11,999 nt of DNA, taken from assembly GCA_023251335.1 (NCBI GenBank), contig JAHEZA010000030.1, forward strand, positions 1-11,999, in the 5' to 3' direction. This stretch comes from Chitinophagaceae bacterium (GTDB lineage: Bacteria; Bacteroidota; Bacteroidia; Chitinophagales; Chitinophagaceae). Shown here piece after piece: positions 7,409 through 11,999 of the stretch. The translations under genes and the position numbers were made by a program. The notes under the pieces were generated by a model. It made no database searches and had not been told where the DNA came from. It saw only the letters and a program-made list of their open reading frames with translations. Within the stretch, counting starts at the first letter, position 1, and the number at the start of each line of letters is the position of its first letter.

Positions 7409-7448
7409 TCATTTCGTAAATTCTTTTGATTCCAGTAAACGAACAAAA

Positions 7449-8384
7449 TCAGCGAAATAGTAATTCGCACGGTTTAAGGCCGGTATGTTTTTTGAAAGCG
7501 GTAGAAAAATGCGAAATAGAAGAGTAACCCAAAGAGGCAGAAACTTCTGTAACAGTCAATCCCTTTTCATACAAAAGATATTTGGCGTGTTCCATTCGCT
7601 GGCTCTGAAAAAAATCAAAAATGGTGGTGCCATACATTTCTTTAAATCCTTTCTTCAGATAGCATTCGTTGATAGCTGCTTTCCGGCTCAGTTCCCTGAT
7701 GGTGAGCGGCTCTCCGATATGCTGAATCAGTACTTCACGGGCCAGAGAAATTTTGTCACGGTCAGCTTCATTTTCCAAAAACTTGCAGGAAAAATCTTCT
7801 TCACCTTCGCCCGCCATACATTCCATGCTATATAATAACAGCATTTGTGTTTGAGCATTAATGAAAATATTTTCCATACTCTCGGTATAAGTATGATTCA
7901 TTAAAGAATCTAAAACAGTTCTGGTCTTTCCACAAAGTGGCAGCGTTTTAGAAAAGGATGAAGTATGTTTAAAATTCAGGATATCTTCTGAAAATGAAGT
8001 GGTCTTTAATCCTTTAACAAACTGAGAAAGATGATCGCTGTTAAACCGGAAACAGGCTACATCAATTGTGTCTATCAGTTCATCGCAATTATGCGATTGG
8101 GAGTGCTTACAAAAATCACACTCTTTGTCTTTTACTTTGCAATACCTGTTGCCTTCCAGGCAAAACACCAATTCAAGATTTCCCGATTTTTTTTCTTCGG
8201 CGTTATAATTATAAACCATCATGCCGACTTCCTGGATGTTGACATTAGGAGATTTGCGATACCGGTTGATGACATATTGAACGGACCCGGGGATATACTG
8301 CGAACTATGATGTACCAGTTCCATCTCCTCCTGCATTACAGGATGATTAAGTGCGATTGATAAAATATTTTGAGCAGATTCCAT
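7449..8384 (-). CDS. AraC-family transcriptional regulator, PchR-like, with Cys-rich sensor domain
   Basis: A 311-residue cytosolic DNA-binding protein. Residues 205-311 form the double helix-turn-helix of the AraC family: LTIRELSRKAAINECYLKKGFKEMYG is the first, and LTVTEVSASLGYSSISHFSTAFKKHTG the second with its recognition helix. The sequence KKGFKEMYGTTIFDFFQSQRM resembles PchR-type regulators that control siderophore and heme receptors. The N-terminal domain holds C75, C82, C89, C92, C100 and C111, a spacing that could bind metal or respond to redox state; this is inference. The gene lies directly upstream of the receptor/HmuY pair on the same strand, the usual place for a local activator. 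The frame extends to a TTG at 8417, but that codon lies just upstream of the promoter hexamer at 8407-8414, so ATG at 8384 is the better start. Confidence 0.9.
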   Translation of the reverse strand: MESAQNILSIALNHPVMQEEMELVHHSSQYIPGSVQYVINRYRKSPNVNIQEVGMMVYNYNAEEKKSGNLELVFCLEGNRYCKVKDKECDFCKHSQSHNCDELIDTIDVACFRFNSDHLSQFVKGLKTTSFSEDILNFKHTSSFSKTLPLCGKTRTVLDSLMNHTYTESMENIFINAQTQMLLLYSMECMAGEGEEDFSCKFLENEADRDKISLAREVLIQHIGEPLTIRELSRKAAINECYLKKGFKEMYGTTIFDFFQSQRMEHAKYLLYEKGLTVTEVSASLGYSSISHFSTAFKKHTGLKPCELLFR

Positions 8385-8406
8385 AACGAAGTATAAAAAA
8401 GCAGGG

Positions 8407-8414
8407 CAAAGATA
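8407..8414 (-). promoter_or_regulatory. -7 promoter element of the AraC gene (TATCTTTG)
   Basis: On the minus strand TATCTTTG is an exact TAnnTTTG match and ends 22 bases before the ATG at 8384, implying a very short leader. The dyad at 8454-8467 lies 39 bases further upstream, a position suited to an activator or to autoregulation. A clean -33 TTTG is not seen, which would fit an activator-dependent promoter. Confidence 0.6.
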
Positions 8415-8453
8415 CAATCTTACTGGCAGATTTTGGCGGCATGAAAGGTTAAG

Positions 8454-8468
8454 ATGATCAGGATCATA
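8454..8468. promoter_or_regulatory. Candidate operator B (ATGAT-N4-ATCAT dyad) between AraC and DUF962 genes
   Basis: ATGATCAGGATCATA contains the perfect 6-2-6 dyad ATGATC-AG-GATCAT (8454-8467). It shares 13 of 15 bases with the minus-strand reading of operator A and lies 69 bases upstream of the regulator start, nearly the same distance as operator A from the receptor. It could also touch the promoter of the divergent gene at 8549. Confidence 0.45.
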
Positions 8469-8548
8469 TTAATTTATAATTGTGGAAATCAAAATAAAAT
8501 AATAATTTGTATTGGGATTTTTCATTTATTTCAAATAAAAGATTTAGA

Positions 8549-9013
8549 ATGAAAACGGTAAACCAATGGCTGGATGAATATGGTGAAAGTCACAAAAATG
8601 AAACCAACAAATCAATCCATTGGGTATGCGTACCGGCCATTTTCTTTTCGATTTTTGGCGTGCTTTACACGATTAAAGTTCCGCTATGGATTGACGGTCA
8701 TCATCTGAATGTAGCCATGTTTGCCATGGCACTCGTCATTTTATATTACCTGCGCCTTTCATTTTCACTCGGAATCGGAATGCTTTTTTTTGGAATTGTT
8801 TGTCTTATTCTGTACCATCTGATTGAAAAATATATACCGGTCTCGCTTTGGATAGTCTGTCTTGTTATTTTCGTAGTTGCCTGGGTCGGGCAGTTTTACG
8901 GACATAATATTGAGGGTAAAAAACCATCGTTTCTCAAAGACATTCAGTTTTTATTAATAGGCCCGATGTGGTTGATGAGTTTTATTTATAAAAAAATGGG
9001 GATTGCGTTTTAA
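8549..9013 (+). CDS. DUF962 / Mpo1-like small membrane protein
   Basis: A 154-residue protein with about four membrane-spanning segments (roughly residues 24-42, 54-72, 74-92 and 97-116). It carries the family's conserved histidine motifs: Y-x-x-x-H-x-N-x-x-N-x-x-I-H near residues 11-24, and the C-terminal GQFYGHNIEGKKPSFLKDIQFLLIGPMWLM. The yeast member Mpo1 is an Fe(II)-dependent dioxygenase that shortens 2-hydroxy fatty acids in phytosphingosine breakdown. Bacterial members have no firmly assigned job, though many Bacteroidota make sphingolipids and 2-hydroxy fatty acids. The open frame begins at a TTG at 8507; ATG at 8549, after an A/T-rich leader, gives the normal family N-terminus (MKTVNQWLDEYGESH). 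It is a single gene, divergent from the AraC gene and convergent with the nucleotidyltransferase. Confidence 0.88.
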   Translation: MKTVNQWLDEYGESHKNETNKSIHWVCVPAIFFSIFGVLYTIKVPLWIDGHHLNVAMFAMALVILYYLRLSFSLGIGMLFFGIVCLILYHLIEKYIPVSLWIVCLVIFVVAWVGQFYGHNIEGKKPSFLKDIQFLLIGPMWLMSFIYKKMGIAF

Positions 9014-9054
9014 AAAGCAGTAAAGCAACAAATAATTTAAAATTCTATTTCATC

Positions 9055-9774
9055 TCAAATGAAAAACTGCTCCGCTTTTAAAATGCTTTCCGGTTTGCCC
9101 ACATCAATAAATTTCGATTCGCTATGATCAAACGCCATAATATCCTGTGTTTTGGCTAAATCAAGATAAACATCCACCATAGAAAATTTACCTTCCATTT
9201 TTATCAAATCAAAAATTTTTGGCGAAAGAACCTGGATACCACTGAACGCTTTTTGAATATAATTTTTTGATGCCCTGCTGATTTTTTGTTCGCCGGTATT
9301 TTCATTTTTCCATCCGCATAAATGATCCATTTTATCAAACAAAAAATAGCGGGAAGTAATTCGCGAAGAAACCGCAAGAGTTGCAAGAGAATTACTTTTT
9401 TTATGCTGAAGCATCATTTGCTCCAGGTTCATATCAGTAAGAATATCCACGTTCATTACAATAAAAGGCGCTTCATCCTTTTCAAAAAACCAGGCCACCT
9501 TTTTTATACCTCCTCCGGTTTCCAACACTTCGCGTGTTTCATCAGAAAAAGTAATAACACTTCCAAACCCATTATTTGCTTTTATCAAATCAATAATCTG
9601 GTCAGCAAAATGGTGCACATTTACAATCACTTCCCGGATTCCGAACGATGCGAGGTATTCAATATTTCTTTGTAAAATAGTTTTCCCATTTACGATAGCC
9701 AGTGCTTTAGGATGCTTATCAGTAAAAGGCTTCAACCTTGTGCCCAAACCTGCGGCAAGGATCATTGCTTTCAT
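9055..9774 (-). CDS. Sugar-1-phosphate nucleotidyltransferase (MurU-like)
   Basis: A 239-residue cytosolic enzyme of the NTP_transferase family, which joins a sugar 1-phosphate to an NTP to give an NDP-sugar. It opens directly with the nucleotide-binding signature AAGLGTRLKPFT (7-18) and PKAL (22-25). The acidic metal site is in VMNVDIL, and FIDVGKPES near the C-terminus supplies the second conserved Asp. The short length (no left-handed beta-helix domain) matches MurU, the N-acetylmuramate-1-phosphate uridylyltransferase of cell-wall recycling, rather than GlmU or the longer glucose-1-phosphate enzymes. The gene starts 5 bases after the stop of the AmgK-like kinase fusion at 9780-11237, and AmgK and MurU are consecutive steps of one pathway. 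Mannose-1-phosphate guanylyltransferase is the main alternative. Its start ATG is at 9774. Confidence 0.85.
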   Translation of the reverse strand: MKAMILAAGLGTRLKPFTDKHPKALAIVNGKTILQRNIEYLASFGIREVIVNVHHFADQIIDLIKANNGFGSVITFSDETREVLETGGGIKKVAWFFEKDEAPFIVMNVDILTDMNLEQMMLQHKKSNSLATLAVSSRITSRYFLFDKMDHLCGWKNENTGEQKISRASKNYIQKAFSGIQVLSPKIFDLIKMEGKFSMVDVYLDLAKTQDIMAFDHSESKFIDVGKPESILKAEQFFI

Positions 9775-9779
9775 AAAAG

Positions 9780-11237
9780 TTAGTTTTCAAAACCTTTTAA
9801 TTCATGGATATTTTGTTCAATATGGTTTAGGCTGATTTTTACTTTGAATTTATTTCTAAGGTATCTTGATAGCGCGTCAGCGGCATACACACTCCGGTGT
9901 TGCCCACCGGTGCAACCAAAACTAATCGTTAATGATTCAAAATTTCTTTTGAGATAATCTTCTACGGAAATATCTACTATATTATAAACTCCATTCAAAA
10001 ATTCAGGCATATCTGTTCTTTGCTCCAGGAAATCCATAACAGGTTTATCTCTTCCGGTCAATGGTTTAAATTCATCAAACCGGCCTGGGTTCATCAATCC
10101 CCTGCAATCAAAAACAAAACCGCCGCCATTGTTACTTTGTTCTTTTGGATACCCGGTTTTTAAATATGAAAAACTGTTAATGGTTACAATCAATGGTGTG
10201 GCATCATTTGCCTGCAAAGGTTTGAAACGATTTACAACTTCATCCTGCACAATCAAACTTAGCAAGCGATCATATTCCGGCAAAGCAATTCCCATGTTTT
10301 TATTTTCCTGGAACCATTTAAGATTGGTAAGCGCCAGCGGAATGCTTGTAAGGAACTGTGCTTTTCTTTCAAACAAACCACGAAAACCATAAGCGCCTAA
10401 CACCTGCATCAATCTTATTAATACATATCCATTATATTGGCTGGTAAAACGGGGGCGGTCTATAGACTTCTCCAAAATTTCGCTGATGCAATCCATATAA
10501 TATTCCAATAGAGAATTCTTCCAATCTTCCGAAAGATTAGCCCGCGCCTGCCATAGCAACGAAGCCGCATCATAATGCAATGCACCTTTCATTCCGCCCT
10601 GGTAGTCTATAAAATGTACCTCGTCATCTTGTATATAAATGTTCCTGCTTTGAAAATCGCGAAACATAAAATATTTGTATTCTACGTGGGTGAGGTAAGT
10701 GCTCAATGCTTCAAAATCATCAATCAGTTTTTCTTTATCGTAAGGGATTTTAAGCGTATCAAGAAAGTAATATTTAAAATATAAAAGGTCGCTTATGATA
10801 GCTTGCTTTCCAAATTCTTTTGAAGTAAGGCAATAAGAATCGTCCAGGTTATCAATGCCTTTAATTTGCAAAAAAGCAAGGGCTTTTAAACTCTTTTTAA
10901 ATAAGCTGTAAACATAATCGTTCTCTCCAAATTTTTCCAATGCGTTCAAAAGTGAAATGCTCCCAAAGTCTTGCTGTATATATATTTTAGCATCTTCAGA
11001 CGTATAGTAAACTTCAGGAACAGGCGCATTTATTTTAGAGAAATGCCGGGTAAAATATAAAAACGTTTTACTTTCTTTCAGGTTTTCGTTATACGCAACT
11101 ATGTAAGATTTCTTTTCTGTAATGATGCGAAAATAAATGCGGTCGCCGCCCGACTTTGGTAATTTTTCAATCTGTGTGATTGGTTCATTATTTTCACTTT
11201 GAAAAAATGCCCTGATGTTTTCCGCTACAGTTTCCAT
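9780..11237 (-). CDS. Fusion protein: AmgK-like aminoglycoside-phosphotransferase-fold sugar kinase + RapZ C-terminal domain
   Basis: A 485-residue cytosolic two-domain protein. Residues 1-325 are an APH-fold kinase: KSGGDRIYFRI (28-38) in the ATP-binding lobe, the catalytic loop MFRDFQSRNIYI with D194 and N199, and the metal-binding F-I-D211-Y-Q-G-G. AmgK is the anomeric kinase of N-acetylmuramate/N-acetylglucosamine in cell-wall recycling. Residues 348-480 match the C-terminal half of RapZ: VTINSFSYLKTG, FVFDCRGLMNPG, LTGRDKPVMDFL and the signature GCTGGQHRSVY (441-451). In E. coli RapZ that half binds RNA partners and senses glucosamine-6-phosphate. The N-terminal P-loop half of RapZ is absent, replaced by the kinase. 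The MurU-like gene follows after 5 bases, so kinase and uridylyltransferase form an operon. A plausible reading is a sugar kinase under allosteric control by an aminosugar phosphate; the substrate is not proven by sequence. Confidence 0.88.
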   Translation of the reverse strand: METVAENIRAFFQSENNEPITQIEKLPKSGGDRIYFRIITEKKSYIVAYNENLKESKTFLYFTRHFSKINAPVPEVYYTSEDAKIYIQQDFGSISLLNALEKFGENDYVYSLFKKSLKALAFLQIKGIDNLDDSYCLTSKEFGKQAIISDLLYFKYYFLDTLKIPYDKEKLIDDFEALSTYLTHVEYKYFMFRDFQSRNIYIQDDEVHFIDYQGGMKGALHYDAASLLWQARANLSEDWKNSLLEYYMDCISEILEKSIDRPRFTSQYNGYVLIRLMQVLGAYGFRGLFERKAQFLTSIPLALTNLKWFQENKNMGIALPEYDRLLSLIVQDEVVNRFKPLQANDATPLIVTINSFSYLKTGYPKEQSNNGGGFVFDCRGLMNPGRFDEFKPLTGRDKPVMDFLEQRTDMPEFLNGVYNIVDISVEDYLKRNFESLTISFGCTGGQHRSVYAADALSRYLRNKFKVKISLNHIEQNIHELKGFEN

Positions 11238-11545
11238 ATAAATCGATTAGTGGTAAAAATAGTGGTTTTTAAAAAAACAAATCGGTTTTACAATTGCCGG
11301 CGTAGATTGTATTAAAAAGTATTTTTATTGATGAAATGAAAAATAGAAATAAATTTTAAACTCATTGTTCAAATTAGCTACATTTGAAAATCACTTTAGC
11401 CAAAAACAGACTACAGTTTTGATATTGTCAAATTTCCCCTTGTCGCAAATTATAACTAACGAATGTTACATACCTGTTTTAAGTTTTTGAAACAATGTTT
11501 CGGAGAAACCAAAAATTATTCAACAATGAAATTAATCAGAAATAT
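11238..11545. other. 308-base divergent intergenic region
   Basis: Very A/T-rich spacer between the kinase fusion (minus) and the lipoprotein (plus), so it must hold both promoters. I see one TAnnTTTG match for the plus strand (11379-11386) and a set of alternating 5-mers GAAAC-AAT-GTTTC-GGA-GAAAC at 11489-11509. An open stretch from the ATG at 11495 merely extends the lipoprotein frame. No RNA gene or separate coding sequence is evident. Confidence 0.6.
11379..11386 (+). promoter_or_regulatory. Candidate -7 promoter element (TACATTTG)
   Basis: Exact TAnnTTTG match about 160 bases before the lipoprotein start, which would give a leader of roughly 150 nt. A TTG at 11365-11367 is too close to serve as the -33 box, so support is moderate. 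Confidence 0.35.
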
Positions 11546-11869
11546 ATGAAAAATGTTCGTTTACTGCTTTTTTGCACAGCCTTGTTTTGTTCCTGTCAAA
11601 ACGAACGCAATGCCGCAGACATGAGGCAGATAATGGCAAAGGACGACATATTGAGCCAGTTGCATAAAATTAGTTCTTTTGACATTACAGGATTTAAGGA
11701 GGATACGCTCACCGATATTATCCCCGGAACCAGTTTGAAAAGGACAATTAGATATGAGTTGGATATCAGCTATGTGGATTCCAATAAAGTGCAACAAAAT
11801 AAAAAGGGAATTGTATTATTTACTCCCGATGGAAAATCAATAATTAGCGCTGAGATAACTGACAAATAG
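11546..11869 (+). CDS. Small putative lipoprotein of unknown function
   Basis: A 107-residue protein that I do not recognise. MKNVRLLLFCTALFCSC is a lipoprotein-type signal, ending at C17, with two further Cys in the hydrophobic part. The mature part is about 90 residues, polar, with a likely beta-rich end (RYELDISYVDSNKVQQNKKGIVLFTPDGKSIISAEI), so it should be anchored in the inner or outer membrane facing the periplasm or surface. The frame is open from an ATG at 11495, but only the ATG at 11546 puts the hydrophobic segment at the N-terminus. The next gene starts 32 bases downstream on the same strand, so the two may be co-transcribed. Confidence 0.7.
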   Translation: MKNVRLLLFCTALFCSCQNERNAADMRQIMAKDDILSQLHKISSFDITGFKEDTLTDIIPGTSLKRTIRYELDISYVDSNKVQQNKKGIVLFTPDGKSIISAEITDK

Positions 11870-11901
11870 TTTACACAATTTTTTAAAAAATTTATTGCAA
11901 C

Positions 11902-11999
11902 ATGAGTGAATTGAAAAAAAGGTTTTTATCCCTGGATGTTTTTCGGGGAATGACCATTTGTTTTATGATCATTGTAAATACACCCGGGAGTGGCGCAGA
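11902..11999 (+). CDS. DUF5009 / HGSNAT-like membrane acyltransferase, N-terminal fragment (cut by window edge)
   Basis: Only the first 32 codons are present. MSELKKRFLSLDVFRGMTICFMIIVNTPGSGA matches the start of the DUF5009 / heparan-alpha-glucosaminide N-acetyltransferase family: a short cytosolic lead, the R-x-L-S-L-D-V-F-R-G-M-T motif, then a first membrane helix ending in V-N-T-P-G. Human HGSNAT acetylates terminal glucosamine across the lysosomal membrane; bacterial members are multi-pass membrane proteins usually thought to act on glycans. The Asp-x-x-Arg-Gly motif alone also occurs in related acyltransferase families, so the exact subfamily needs the missing part. An A/T-rich leader precedes the ATG. 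Confidence 0.75.
   Translation, partial: MSELKKRFLSLDVFRGMTICFMIIVNTPGSGA

Noticed and set aside
7285..7470. 61-codon open frame on the minus strand between the AraC and receptor genes
   Set aside because: It needs a GTG start inside the AraC gene, shows no recognisable features, and covers the candidate operators.
9048..9064. TTTCAT-N5-ATGAAA dyad at the junction of the DUF962 and MurU-like genes
   Set aside because: Six A/T-rich pairs partly inside the coding end; weak and likely to occur by chance.
1..11999. CRISPR arrays, insertion sequences, toxin-antitoxin or phage-defence genes
   Set aside because: Looked for on both strands; no regularly spaced repeats, transposase motifs or recognisable defence proteins seen.

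Overview
The window looks like a chromosomal segment of a Bacteroidota bacterium, probably Chitinophagaceae/Sphingobacteriia-like; this is an inference. Supporting signs are the AT-rich DNA, A-rich leaders before start codons instead of clear Shine-Dalgarno sites, several TAnnTTTG (-7 type) promoter hexamers, an HmuY-family lipoprotein next to a TonB-dependent receptor, and an aminosugar-kinase/RapZ fusion of a type I associate with this phylum. I see no insertion sequence, phage gene or CRISPR array.

Layout. (1) 1-2885 is a signalling cluster: the tail of a receiver protein (+), a stand-alone receiver (-) that converges on it, then two soluble histidine kinases (+) whose genes overlap by 26 bases; the second is REC-PAS-HisKA-HATPase. 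(2) 2952-3067 is tRNA-Arg(CCU) on the minus strand with its own terminator and a likely promoter. (3) 3148-4215 is an Old Yellow Enzyme of the YqjM/NamA class, closed by a hairpin terminator. (4) 4411-8384 is a heme/iron acquisition locus read on the minus strand: a PchR-like AraC regulator with a cysteine cluster, then a TonB-dependent receptor, then an HmuY-like lipoprotein, ending at a strong bidirectional terminator. A near-identical 15-base dyad (ATGAT-N4-ATCAT) lies about 65-70 bases upstream of both the regulator and the receptor, suggesting shared control. (5) 8549-9013 encodes a small Mpo1-like (DUF962) membrane protein, divergent from the regulator. (6) 9055-11237 (minus) is a two-gene operon: a protein joining an AmgK-like sugar kinase to the C-terminal domain of RapZ, followed 5 bases later by a MurU-like nucleotidyltransferase. 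This looks like a cell-wall aminosugar recycling module with a built-in candidate aminosugar sensor. (7) 11546-11999 (+) is a small lipoprotein followed by the start of a DUF5009/HGSNAT-like membrane acyltransferase that runs off the window.

The most interesting items are the kinase-RapZ fusion with its MurU partner, the shared operator in the heme locus together with the Cys-rich regulator, and a hexanucleotide repeat that forms the translation leader of the HmuY gene. None is proven novel from sequence alone.
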